Part shown: positions 11,107 to 21,737 of the stretch, one piece after another
How the letters are laid out: each line of letters begins with the position of its first letter
How positions within the stretch are numbered: position 1 is the stretch's first letter
Assembly: GCA_900073065.1 (NCBI GenBank)
Contig: FJOG01000026.1
Span: 829,117 to 893,116 of the forward strand
Source of the DNA: Phialocephala subalpina
Taxonomy: Eukaryota; Ascomycota; Leotiomycetes; Helotiales; Mollisiaceae
Direction of reading: 5' to 3'
DNA length: 64,000 nt
Notes under the pieces: generated by a model
Database searches by the model: none
Told to the model about the DNA's origin: nothing
What the model saw: only the letters and a program-made list of their open reading frames with translations
Position numbers and translations under genes: made by a program

Positions 11107-12780
11107 CTAAAGCTGTGGACTCTCTGCATGATATTCCCATCCCGGATAGATTCCCACCAGAAGCCAGTACATCTCTTCTTTCTCCTTACTTTTTTCTTCG
11201 TCGAAATTGCAGTAACCTTCATAAGGTTCGAAGCTTTCGCAATCAGGCACATCGAGTATTTTAAAGTGAACCATCCCATATTTGTGATGGGGGTAAGTGG
11301 GGATCACCTTGACTAAGGGACCCTTAAGGGAGATACTGGCACTATCAATGAGACTATAAGGACTCCCATCGCTAGTTTTGACCTTGCAGCACAGAACTTC
11401 AACGAGCAGGGAAATTACTGTTTCCGGATTGGCGGTGCGGATACTTGCTTCTACTGAAGCCTATGACTACCTTGAAGTCGGGTCTTCTAGTTAGCATTGA
11501 CCTCTGAGCGGTGAAACGAGGCGACTCAAGTCGAAAAGTATTTGCATCCCGAAGATTTTCCTTTCTCGAGGGCCCAGACGAAGTGCCCCACTCCCAATAA
11601 GAAGAAGGAAGAGAAGCAGATAGTACTTACGACGGGGCTCGGTACCTCTCTGGTCGAGAGGAGGGACGATTATCGAGAGCGACTGACCACAGCAGATCTG
11701 TTGGAGGGCGACTCTCTTATAACCCAGCTACATATTCGTCGTTGAGAGGTTGGCTGAGGCGTTCAGCAATGCCAGCTATTGCAATCAACCTGTCTTCCTC
11801 CTTCGTGAGTTGACTTTCGGTGAACCTCTGAACAACCAGCGCCCGTGATGACGCTTCCAGCGTTTGCATGTTACAGGTCTGCTTCAAGGGCATACTTTCG
11901 TCAACCGGGTCCCCGTTCGGAAAACATTCGGACGCCTCAAGCTCTGAGCATTCCCAAAATACTTGTCGTGAAGCAAAATGAACTACTCGAGGTGCCAACA
12001 GCCGCTCTTGCACTCCCCAGCCTCTTTGGTTTAGAGGTGCTTTGGTTACCTCCAGGTCCTAGAGAGAAGGGCCATAAGAAACCTGGTAAGGAGCTCTATT
12101 GAGGTGGTCTTCATGATCTTTTTGCCCCTAATTCACGTGGACCACCTCATGCGAGATCTGGGACGGGTTTCGCCGGACGAAGCAGCCCCCTCCACTATCT
12201 CTAGCACGCGTTGCTGCTATATTTAAGTACGACAAGGCATATACTTGACCCATTGACTTTGCTTCAAACTCCCAGTCCTTTTTGCCACTGGGTCAGGTCC
12301 TTGAAGAATGCACAAGGAGTCGATCCAAATGTATTTGACGCCTAGCCTTCGAGCAATGACAATCGCGTCGCGGAAGGATTTGGGTAGGGACGCGAGGGAA
12401 ATTCCGTCTTTCATCGATTGGACCTTACCTGGGGTCAAGGTAATAAGCGATTGACGATACCAACAATGACTCAGTGTGACATATGCTCCGTTTGGGATGG
12501 GTTCGCTCGAGATATGCAGTTGAATGACATCTTTTTGGCCGGTATCAACGTTGAGAAGTCGAGTTGGATACCATCCTGCCTCGCTAGCTCGCAGATGCTT
12601 GCAGGTTTTGTGCCCCATTTCGCATTCACCAATTCACTGCTGAGTAAGGCCAAAGGTCTGGTCGGAGGAAGTGTGTTCGCCAGCCCGCTCTAATATCGAA
12701 TTTGGTTCAAATGTCTTGGCGAGCTCCGATCTCAATTCGATGCTATCTTGGCGAACGGGATACAAATATAATTCCATGCT
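11107..12780 (-). pseudogene. HET-domain (heterokaryon incompatibility) gene, decayed
   Basis: Minus-strand fragments line up with a HET protein in order: GWYPTRLLNV, AYVTLSHCW, LPKSFRDAIVIARRLGVKY and WIDSLCI (12618-12290), then YLNIAATRARDSGGGCF, RGWGVQERLLAPRVVHF, DRLIAIAGIAERL, and a C-terminal MYWLLVGIYPGWEYHAES (11307-11107). Stops interrupt the frame at 12635-12637 (TGA), 12128-12130 (TAG), 12059-12061 (TAG) and 11717-11719 (TAA). A net frameshift lies at 12280-12310 between WIDSLCI and the following DWEFEA. The stops at 12635 and 12059 stand where the family has Trp or where TGG is the simplest ancestor. HET proteins trigger cell death when incompatible strains fuse; this copy cannot encode one. 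The 5' end is not defined. Confidence 0.8.
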
Positions 12781-14272
12781 GAAGTGGCCTTCTGATCGGG
12801 ACTGGAATTAAACGAAAGGGAGGAGGAAGCAGATACTGAATTATGGCCTAGCCCGTCCAATGCTGGGTAGGTGTGCATATAGTACTCAATATATACTTCT
12901 TCACCCGACCTTAGAGTACGTTTGCCTCTTTTCAATTCGAGGTATGGATTCTACAGCTGGTAACATATCGTACAGCCTTGATTAGAGGCCGATTCGTAGT
13001 CCGCTAGTGTTTGGTGATGCCCCCGTCTTGGGCCGACCCTACTAGTACCATCAATGTCACTACTTAATAGCTCAAAAATCACAGAGCAAATAAAACAAAA
13101 CATCATAAATAAAATAATATCAAATCTCCAGTGGACTGATTAAGAGCAAAAATGTGAGCGGGAATCTAGAACTGTGTTGAATTGGTTGTGGCTGAGAACA
13201 GGTGATAAGAGGTTGGTTGCCTTAGCCTGCCAGCACATTTCTTGACTTGGTCGGATTGTATGACAATCACATGACCAATGCAGAATCGGTTTTCGAGCTT
13301 GAAGCTTTAACTCCGATTCATGTTATGATGATAAGATCATCCATACAGTCACAATCCAACAGCAGGAAGAGCCATCCCCCGTGCTTCGAGTACGGAAACA
13401 AAAGCTAGTGGATTTCCAACGCAGGGGAAATTCAGGGGAAAACTCGCTAAAGTTACACGCTGACGAACCGCATCTTTAGGTCCTGTGGACTCTCTCCGAC
13501 GACCTCGAAAACTCGGCAGCATCACAGAAATGGCGAAGAAGAAGTTCTGCAAAAATACATAGAGTGGGGCAGGGCGTCTGGCTAGCCCAAAACTCAGGCG
13601 AGCTTCTTTACACTCTTCCGCAGCGCCACATGCTGTCTTCACATTCACCTGGTTCGTGCTAATTACCGCGCATGTTGACACAGCTATAACATCTTAAGTG
13701 CCCAGCATCATTTTCGGCGGGGTTGCCAACTGCAAACAATAAATTAAACTGTAGGTACGCAAACTGAAACGCCTACCCACGGAGCTCGCATTCGGATATC
13801 GAGCGCATGCTACCTCTGCCTCCACAAAATCACCGCTGAGAAGGTAGGGAAATGATTGTTTCTCCAACTAAGAGATAGGGTGGCGAAAACTGGGCAGGAG
13901 TTGAAGAGGCAGTGAGGGATGAAGCTTTGAATCAAGAGGGGAAAGAGGTAATTTCGGCCATCCAGAAGACGCAGCAGGAGCAAAAAGGCCCAATTGTATA
14001 GCTTTGAGCGAGTGAAGAAAACGGAAAAGAACTTGATGGTTCGAGATCCGAAGATCCGTTGCGCATCATTTCAGGTCACAGTGAGCCGTCTCGATTAATC
14101 TGAATGGGCTTTGAGCAGTCCATCGATTTGCGATGCTAACAAACAATAAAGCCAGGCTTGATCCTCCATTAACATTCTTCTGCCACCCATTCCCCTTCTT
14201 TCCCTTCATGCCGTAGTTTCTCTGTCTGCATCTATCCTGAGCCTTGTGCTCAACTTCATTAATATATCAAGG
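12781..14272. other. Intergenic, ~1.5 kb
   Basis: No gene supported. A 110-codon minus-strand frame at 13349-13681 has no domain, no intron logic and ordinary composition. The stretch near 13080-13130 is A-rich but short. Confidence 0.45.
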
Positions 14273-14476
14273 CTATCTGCGGGGCGGGTAGTAGTGGTTT
14301 CTATCCTCCCTCCACTGCCTTTGGCTTTGTGAATAGTATTCCGCAGTGCGGCTCTTGTCTTCCTTGGTGGCATCCGAAGCCCTTGGTTCGTTGGGATCGT
14401 AACGGCGGGCATTATGGTTGATGACTACAGGAGGAGGTCGCGGCCTTTGGTTCGATCCGCCTTGTTGTCCGGACAT
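14273..14476 (-). CDS. Small basic hydrophilic protein, hypothetical
   Basis: A 67-residue single-exon frame rich in Arg, Asn, Gln and Pro (start MSGQQGGSNQRPRPPPVV, end NHYYPPRR). It looks intrinsically disordered, with no signal peptide or cysteine. A TATA box lies 139-146 bp upstream of the ATG, which favours a real transcript. No family is recognised. Confidence 0.45.
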   Translation of the reverse strand: MSGQQGGSNQRPRPPPVVINHNARRYDPNEPRASDATKEDKSRTAEYYSQSQRQWREDRNHYYPPRR

Positions 14477-15278
14477 TTTCGACGTTGATATTCAAATGAG
14501 TTTGGTTAGAGTTTGTGGATTCTGTTCCGCAGATGTAATGTTGAAAGATGTATTGTAAATAGCTGACGAGATTGATAAAGATGGAAGGAAAGAGTAGTAG
14601 AGGTGAGAGGGAGATATTTATACTTTCCAAGAAACAGACACTGGCCATTGTGACTGTGCTCTTGGGCCTAGGTGTACGTGTGTGAGTGTGAAGTAGGAGT
14701 CGCATGATTCGGAAAGCCGATTGGGATGTTGAAGAAGTAGAATCTTGATTCATGAGAGTCTCTCCAGGAGTCAAGAGCGGATGTTTATGAGAATTTGGCG
14801 TGATGCACTGAATGAATAACACGCATTATTCTGTGGAGGCTCGAGCATGGCGTTATAGGTTATTCTGACGCCTCTGTTCGGCGTCGCAGGGACGACCGGT
14901 TGTCGAGACAGAATGGTTGCACTCCTTGTTGCTAGGGACATATTTGAATAACTGCAAAAGTGAGCTTGCTATCAATTCATTATGTTACAGTGCTTCTATG
15001 GCGTTGATACTTTTAGGGATTAATTGAACATTTGATCTTCACTCTGTGCGTCCTGCTGTTCCAATATTCGGAGAAACTAACTATGGATGGTTGAGTAGTT
15101 TGGGCAATGAGAAGAAGAGGAAGAAATAGGACGGGAGATATTGATGGGTCGGGGCAAGGCGTTGCAGGTGAATTGGTACTTGGGGTTGAACACTCATTGA
15201 ATTGATATAAAACGTTCCGCACAGTAAGCATCTTTACTGCTTTCATACTAAACAAGAATCTCGTCCCGGCTCCCGATC
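14477..15278. other. Intergenic, ~800 bp
   Basis: Promoter of the small basic gene at the left and the 3' flank of the Cys-triplet gene at the right. No other gene seen. Confidence 0.45.
14615..14622 (-). promoter_or_regulatory. TATA box of the small basic gene
   Basis: Read on the minus strand this is TATAAATA, about 140 bp before the ATG at 14476. Confidence 0.4.
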
Positions 15279-15796
15279 CTACAACTCATTATGCTCATTA
15301 CTAGCATTCTTGCGGTTCTTCAACCCTGAGCAATTACTACAATTGGTACACCTATGCACTCTGTGAGCTTCCATTCTTTATAACTCCTCTTCTTCGATCC
15401 CTCCCTCGTTCTAGGGAAAAGGACGTACCCAATACAGTTGTGCTATTGGCGGGTTAGCAAGACACGGCAATCTCATCGACCGCAATTGAAAGGGGAGCGT
15501 ACACAATTCGAGCAGTTCTTGCCATTTGTGCAGTCTACATTAACATTAGCCACACTCAGCACAACTTTCAATCAGACCTGAGAATAGGGATAGCTCTGTA
15601 ATCATTCCACAAGATCCTCCTTTTTCCATCCGCTGCTATCATCATACCGTCTCGTCACGCTATTTGCCAGCCCGCTAGGGGAAAGAGGAATAGACATACC
15701 AATGCAATTCGAGCAATTCCAACAATTTTTGCAGTTGCGACAATTGGAGTTGTTGCCGCCTCCAGTGTTGCCATCTCCGTTTTCTGAGCCTGTCAT
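15279..15796 (-). CDS. 74-residue cysteine-triplet (x-N-C)n repeat protein
   Basis: Four minus-strand exons: 15796-15700, 15534-15503, 15442-15429 and 15360-15279. All have GT-AG borders and compatible phases, giving 74 residues. After a Gly/Asn-rich leader, cysteines fall at 19, 22, 25, 28, 31, 34, 40, 43, 46, 52, 55 and 58: every third position, with only 37 (Gly) and 49 (Val) skipped. Ten of the twelve are preceded by Asn. There is no signal peptide, so a cytosolic metal-binding role or an unusual repeat fold is possible; neither is proven. Exons 2 and 3 are tiny (32 and 14 nt) yet keep the triplet register across the splices, which supports the model. The 165-bp first intron may hide another small exon. 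Similar Asn-Cys-rich proteins of unknown function occur in other ascomycetes as far as I recall. Confidence 0.6.
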
Positions 15797-16534
15797 TCTA
15801 TCGCATTCAGTACGTCAGCTAGTTTGAGCTAGGAATAAAGGTTCAGATAGAGATGGAGATAATTAAGGAAAACAGAAAGAAAAGAAAAGAATCACATGCG
15901 TTCCTGTGGAGGACTTGAAAAGCGTGAAAGCTTTGGTTTGTATTGGTTTGTTAGATGATGCGTGGTATCTCCACTGCGGGGGAAGTACTGCGCAGGCGTT
16001 TGGTCGCGTGTAGGGTAGAGGTCGGGGATAGAGGAGGCTTTGAAGAGAGGGGTAGTGTTCCATTATCAAGGATGAGGTATGTGATACATGCGCAGCACAT
16101 GCGTTAGTGTAAATGTTTGAACTTTAGCGTAGGTTCTTTGAACTGTAAGCTCGTTTTGGAGACGAGTAATGGAAGGGGCCTTCCTGTGGTGGATATCTTG
16201 AAATTGAACGGGTATGTGAGGAGGGATGGATTTGGAGCAGTGACGACATTATTTATTTATCCTAGCCAATGGGAAGAAAATTGGCTTGATGAGGAAGGAA
16301 AGAAAGAATCCCGCTTAGGTGGGATGGGAAGTGGTAAGGGGAATTATTGGTCGGTGTCGAAAACGATATCATCTTGCAGGATCGACTCCCCAATCAATCC
16401 AACGCTGCAGTGTTCTCCATCGCTGAATGCAAATCCCATCAATTTTCTTATCGCAATTTCACCATTCGCATCCAGAATCGTATCTGCTTTCCGCACCTAT
16501 TGAGTCATGTGTTTATTGATAATTTGATTCCATT

Positions 16535-16572
16535 ATATACGACCATAGACCGAGGAAAATTGGGCATCCCGT
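16535..16572 (+). repeat. Truncated 5S rRNA copy (first 38 nt)
   Basis: Matches the first 38 nt of the intact 5S gene at 34433 with one C/T difference, including ATATACGACCATAGAC and the ending GGGCATCCCGT. Similarity stops abruptly at 16572. The internal promoter part of 5S is missing. Confidence 0.85.
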
Positions 16573-17000
16573 ACCATCAACGAAGGGCCTGGAATAACAT
16601 CGCTTGGTCGGTAAGCACGAATCGATACTCTTTGATCACCTTCTGGGGTAGTCTGTATGGGGAGGGAAGTGCAATCTCAACCTCGATCAGTGAAGTATGT
16701 GAAGAGGTAATCGAGAAGCCTCTAGGTACAGGTCAAGGGGATGGAACTTGAGAGCTGCTCAAGCGTGCTTGATCTCGAAAAGAGGGGCATCAATCACGTG
16801 TCTGTCTTCAATTTCAACAAAGTTTAGGCCTTTCTTTTTGTTTAGTTTTTGTTCCGTTCTTCTTTCCTTTGATTGGCGTGAGTGCTACAGATATATATGG
16901 CAGCAAGTTGGAGCTGAAAAGCCGTCGTGGGTTTTCTCTCATATCCAAAAAGCTTATTCTCTCAACCTTTATTATATGTTTGAATAGTATCATACCTCTC

Positions 17001-17040
17001 ACATACGACAATAGACTGAGAATAATTGGGCTATCTCATC
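17001..17040 (+). repeat. Diverged truncated 5S rRNA copy (first ~40 nt)
   Basis: ACATACGAC, ATAGACTGAG and AATTGGGC match the 5' end of 5S in order, with several substitutions and small indels. Similarity ends at about the same 5S position as in the copy at 16535. Confidence 0.65.
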
Positions 17041-17559
17041 ATGCTCACGTCGCTCTAGCATTAGACATCCGGAGTATTGGATCCAAGACCCGAGAAACAT
17101 GAAGTGGTTGGTAGCGAGCAGGGTCACGTGCAGTCGCACGAGAACAAACTAAGCTGGTCTTACGACATACTTTAATGTCTAAGATAATACCAATAATTTG
17201 AATATTGGAAGGGCAATAAGGTTAGCGAGTTGCCCCTGAGCCCCTTATTCCATTTCGGAACATCATCGCTTCCGTGTCGCTGACCCCTGAGCGCGAAAAC
17301 GCAATATCTCAACCTTATTGCGACATCAACTAGTGCGTCGGTTCGCCAATGGTCCTGCATTCCACTCAAGACATTTGAAAGCTCGCCGATGGAAGCGTGG
17401 AGGGGTCGTATAGCGGGGTCATCTTCGTAGCTCCGTACCGGACATGATGGCGTAACCTACGACGAATGAAACTCATTGGTATAAGACCCTCTTGAATATA
17501 AGTAAAAGTACCACGTCCTTCACAAAAAACATATCCCGTCTTCAGTTTAATCCTTCAAA

Positions 17560-18934
17560 ATGGCTCCTTCAGCAACCGAAACCACGACCACAACGCTCCC
17601 AACCCGCACTACTGTCAAGCTCACCAGCAACACTGGCCCATACAAAGAGCTTGCTCCTATCGGATATGAAAAAGACATCGAAGAGCAGGGCAAGGACGGC
17701 TTCACAGCTGCCAAGTACCAGAATTATCTTCCACACTGGGAGATAAACGAGCGCTACCCACCTCTTGAGCCCTTCGAGCATCGTGATCATGGTATCGATG
17801 CCGATACAAGCTATCCTGATCTCCTCCACAGCGGCGTCACAACCAACGAACTCACCCCCACTATTGGCACGGAAGTCACGGGAGTTCAACTTAGTAAGCT
17901 CAGTCCGGCAGGAAAAGACCAACTTGCAAGATATGTTGCAGAAAGAAAGGTAGTCGCGTTCCGGGACCAAGACTTCAAAGACTTGCCGATCAGCGAGGCA
18001 CTGGATTATGGTCGTTACTTTGGTCGTCTCCATATCCACCCTACTTCGGGTGCACCCAAGGTATGTTATCCGAAGCTCGGCTCTTCAACTCCTGTTCCCA
18101 AAACGTGTCTTCAGATCTCAGCTCCTCAGACTATTACGAAAGAATCATGATGCTGACTCTTGGGTAGGGATATCCCGAGGTCCACCTTGTTCACAGAGGA
18201 GCAGGCGACAAAACAGCAGAATCCTTCTTCCAAACCCGAACCAGCTCAGTAGCATGGCACAGCGACGTATCCTACGAGGCTCAACCACCCGGCACGACAT
18301 TCCTCTACATCCTGGATGTCCCAGAAGTAGGAGGCGATACCCTCTTTGCCAATCAAGTCGAGGCTTACAACCGTCTGAGTGAAGGATTCAAGGAAAGATT
18401 GCATGGCTTGAAAGCTACGCACTCGGGCATCGAGCAGGTTGTTGCGAGTAAGGGGAAGAATGGGGCTGTGAGGAGGGAGCCGGTTATCAGTGAGCATCCG
18501 ATCGTTCGGACGCATCCTGTGACGGGAGAGAAAGCTCTCTATGTTAACCCGCAATGTGAGTTTCTCATCCCCATCCCAACAAGGATTGACCAGAGCAACC
18601 ACTAACCAGGTATCAATGTCTAGTCACAAGAAGCATTGTTGGATACAAGCAGGAAGAAAGTGATGTTCTGCTGGTATGTTCTCAATCATCCCTTCATTGA
18701 CCTAATATACACAGCTGGCTAACATGGAGGATGCAGAAATTCTTGTACGATCACATCGCGTACGGAGCTGACTTCCAAGCTCGAGTCAAATGGGCAGAGG
18801 GAACTGTGGTTGTTTGGGATAACAGAGTGACTTCACACTCAGCTTTGGTTGATTGGAAGAGTGGACAACGACGACATCTAGCGAGAATTGCGGCGCAAGC
18901 CGAGCCGCCCACTGAAACTCCTTACAAGACATGA
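17560..18934 (+). CDS. TauD/TfdA-family 2-oxoglutarate-dependent dioxygenase
   Basis: Exons 17560-18060, 18168-18555, 18624-18673 and 18737-18934 give 378 residues. The Fe(II) triad is visible: His198 and Asp200 in VAWHSDVSYE, and His347 in WDNRVTSHSA. Arg363 in RRHLARIA is the likely 2-oxoglutarate ligand. The sequence FTRSIVGYKQEES also fits the family. These enzymes couple 2-oxoglutarate decarboxylation to hydroxylation, releasing sulfite from sulfonates such as taurine in TauD and yeast JLP1. The N-terminal ~90 residues (YLPHWEINERYPPLEPFEHRD) are typical of the fungal JLP1-like branch. The substrate is not determined by the sequence. All key residues are intact. Confidence 0.88.
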
Positions 18935-19186
18935 GTAGGCGCGCGACAAATAGTTAGCTATAAACTTATTCCAAAATGATATGATACACACCGATCCCGC
19001 AAAACTTTACTTTTCAAAGAGCAACATGTTAAAAATATCACATTCCGATTCACATTCTAAGAGTAGTTAATCGATAATATAAAGAAACAGTTCAATTATG
19101 TTCTCTATAGGGAAATTATATACTTACCTGACCGGCGGGTTCGTCGTCATCCTCCCGAGTTCCCTCTTCCATTTATCATCACCACC

Positions 19187-19438
19187 TTAGTTATCGCATC
19201 GAGAGCAGCCAGTTTCGAGACCCATGCGTCGAAGTGGCGCACAGACACTACATTCTCGCTGGGGTGCAGGTGCAGAGAGAAGCCGTGTAGCTGCGATTCT
19301 CAAAGCTTCTTTTTGCTGAGGAGTCAACTCCGAAAACGGTGGAAATGGTCCGTTGGGTAGGCCAGTGACGGCTACAAGGAGCTGTTGGGCGAGGGCGGGG
19401 TTGCGAAGGATCTGATTGATGATGGTGTTAGAGTCCAT
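19187..19438 (-). CDS. Small hypothetical protein with C-terminal Cys motif
   Basis: An 83-residue single-exon frame. The N-terminal part is amphipathic (TIINQILRNPALAQQLLVAV), followed by FSELTPQQKEALRIAATRLL and a tail with four cysteines (CSVCAPLRRMGLETGCSRC), a plausible zinc knuckle. A weak TATA-like GTATAAC lies about 70 bp upstream. A MITE begins 86 bp upstream of the ATG. No family is assigned. Confidence 0.5.
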   Translation of the reverse strand: MDSNTIINQILRNPALAQQLLVAVTGLPNGPFPPFSELTPQQKEALRIAATRLLSAPAPQRECSVCAPLRRMGLETGCSRCDN

Positions 19439-19523
19439 TTTGAAGTTGCGGTTTGAGCTGGGTTGGTTTTGATGTGAGTGTTGGAGTGAGTTGAAGATGT
19501 AAATGTGTTATACTTTTTATTAA

Positions 19524-19796
19524 CGAACCTGGGTGCAGAAGTCCGTGCGTTCAGGCTGTTTTCACGATATCTTTAGGCCTAAGCGAGTAATTTTCAGGCT
19601 TCTAGAAACCCGAGTCCTCGCCATCACTTCAAAAGATCTGAACCACTAGTAATATTCAAAGCTTTAGATTTCCGCGAACGCGAATTTAATTAGCTAGATA
19701 ATAATCCTTTTAACTGCGATTTCGCGATATTAAAGTTCTCATTTTTTATTTACTAGCAAAGTGCCCTAAACGCACAGACTTCTGCACCCAGGTTCG
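19524..19796. mobile_element. 273-bp MITE with ~33-bp terminal inverted repeats and TAA target duplication
   Basis: The left end reads CGAACCTGGGTGCAGAAG and the right end is its reverse complement; the arms match over about 33 bp with two C/T differences. TAA flanks both sides (19521-19523 and 19797-19799), a 3-bp duplication as made by PIF/Harbinger-type elements. There is no coding capacity. It sits just upstream of the small gene at 19187-19438. Confidence 0.85.
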
Positions 19797-19799
19797 TAA

Positions 19800-20286
19800 T
19801 GCAGGGTGGAGGTTGGTTGTATTTATATTTATCTAATTGTGATTGTTCCGAGGGCTGCTTTATCCATTGCTTTAACAATGGTTTGTTAATCAAAGGGAGA
19901 ACTTCCTTGGTATCATTTCCTTTTATAATCCTTTATTAATTAAACAGTTGGGTTTTCTTTTCTTGATAACTTTGAGGTAATAGCTCCACTTAGCGGCACG
20001 CACAAAGAGGTCATTGTTGCCCTATTCAACTTCGGCGCTCAAAGATGATCAATAGGCTCTGGTTAAGGACAAAGCCTCTGTAGAATCCTTTGTAGTAGAT
20101 GATTATATTATATGTACATATCATATATACCTTGGGACAAAGGAACACAAACCGATCTACGTCACAAGTACGTTACATATAGAAGATTAGAGTCGAGATA
20201 TTGGCCAGTGGGTCAGGCAGTAGCTTCTCAACTTGATTCATTGGTTAGCTTAAGGAAAGTAGTACTCAACATTTAGGAATATAGAT
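19800..20286. other. Intergenic, ~490 bp
   Basis: Sequence between the MITE and the end of the MYND pseudogene. Moderately AT-rich, no gene seen. Confidence 0.45.
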
Positions 20287-21546
20287 TTAAATTCTAGGTT
20301 CTGCTTCCACATATGCGTTGTCTTGCTGTTCAAAAGTCTGGATTTCGCCATTGCCTCCGAGCTCCTTCTTCAGGTCCTCGAGGGCACTGAGATAGGCTTC
20401 GTAGGCTATATCTCGAGGACTACAGAACAGGTGTCAGCAAGTAGTTATTCGTCATAAACCAAGTTAGGTATAATAATATTGTTTCACGTCATTTTGTCAA
20501 GGTCGCAATTCTTACCTTGAGGGGTCGTGACGAGGCTAATAACACAATGTGATATTATCATGCGATATGAGAGCCGCTCTACTGATAGAGTCGGCACTTG
20601 GTTTGTCCATGGCACTTTTGGACCATAGGAGACAGTACTGGTATAGAAAAAGGATAGCTTCAGTGTTGATGTCCTATTTTACAATGATTTTCTCCCAGCT
20701 CGGAGTTGTCGAGCAAGCGGCTTGCGGATTGTGGCTATTCTCTGCGCTACACCTATCCTGGAAGACTGCCCATCGCTACACTTTATAGCCTCGACGGCCT
20801 TGCGCTTTTCCCTGCAATCAACAACATCATCCTCCAGTTTGATCAAACTCAACGTCGGCCTAGGCATTTTCTAGGATATTTAGCTCAAGCTTGTCGGTCT
20901 CATCTTCCTCTCTCATTTCGAGCGGGATATTGAGCTCTACGTCCTCGGCGCCATCATCGTCTGGCTAATGGGGCCTCCTCCACTTTGAGCTTGCCGATTC
21001 CATATTCCACCCTCGGTTCCAGCGATATGTCGAGCTCAGTTTCTGCAGCTCCATCAGCGTCTATGGCCTCTAATAGAGCTGCCAGTTCAAGCTTGTCGGG
21101 CTCGTATTCCTCCCTCATTTTCAACGGAATATCGAGCTCGATTTTGTTGGCGCCATCCTCATCTGTAGCCTCAAATAGGGCTTCTGGCTCAAATATAATT
21201 GCTGCATCTTCCTTCTTCGTTTCAAGCGGGATATCAAGCTCGACTCCAGTGGCCTCATCATCAGCTGTGGTATCTAATGCCGCTTCCGGCTCAATATATC
21301 CAAGGTTTTCCGCTTCAGCCTCAGCTACAGTCTATCCCAGCCCTGTAAGCTTGCAAGCCTCGTTCTTGAGCGGCATTCCGAGCTCCGCCCTGGCCATGCG
21401 GCGGCTCGACAGGCTTTGCTGCAGAAGAAAGCAGATTGCAAGCCGTCGTTCGGGATTGGTGCTTTTTTGCAGCCGGTGCAAATGAGACTTGCTGGTTTTT
21501 GGCGGTGGGCTCATGTTTGCGCTTGAGGTTGCGAATTGGCCTCCAT
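20287..21546 (-). pseudogene. MYND zinc-finger gene with acidic ~35-residue repeats, broken
   Basis: From an ATG at 21546 the minus strand reads a MYND finger (ICTGCKKAPIPNDG, then FFCSKACRAAAWPG) after an early TGA at 21511-21513. The frame then shifts to AAQERGLQAYRAG and again to AEAEAENLGYIEPEAA. Four acidic repeats follow, marked by VELDIPLE, IELDIPLK, TELDISLE and VELNIPLE, about 105 bp apart; another frameshift near 20970 separates copies three and four. The C-terminal exon is well preserved (DIAYEAYLSALEDLKKELGG to a TAA at 20287). MYND fingers bind Pro-rich partners and recruit transcription or degradation factors. A 166-codon plus-strand frame through the repeats is an overlap of low complexity, not the gene. 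Confidence 0.6.
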
Positions 21547-21737
21547 CGTGAGGGGGATTGGAGATGGTTGGAGAAGTAGGAAGGCCGTTGTGTTGAGACT
21601 GAGATTGAGATCGGAGAGGTTAGCGGAAGACGGAAGATTTATAGGTTTCTGAATTTGAGAAGCTAGCATGGACACTTGGTGAAAGTGAGGATGAAGTGAT
21701 GATGATTGAAGGTGAAGTCAAAGGGCTTGTTCATTCT

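Larger units (their letters stand above)
15797..17559. other. Intergenic, ~1.76 kb, with two 5S fragments
   Basis: Apart from the 5S-derived pieces at 16535 and 17001 no gene is supported. Open frames at 16117-16751 run through a 5S fragment and look incidental. The right end is the promoter of the dioxygenase gene. Confidence 0.45.

Noticed and set aside
13349..13681. 110-codon minus-strand frame
   Set aside because: No domain, no splice logic, no promoter signal, ordinary composition.
16117..16751. Overlapping plus frames of 128 and 134 codons
   Set aside because: They run through a truncated 5S copy and have no domain.
20985..21485. 166-codon plus-strand Ser-rich frame
   Set aside because: It mirrors the acidic repeats of the minus-strand MYND gene, which has better domain and C-terminal support.
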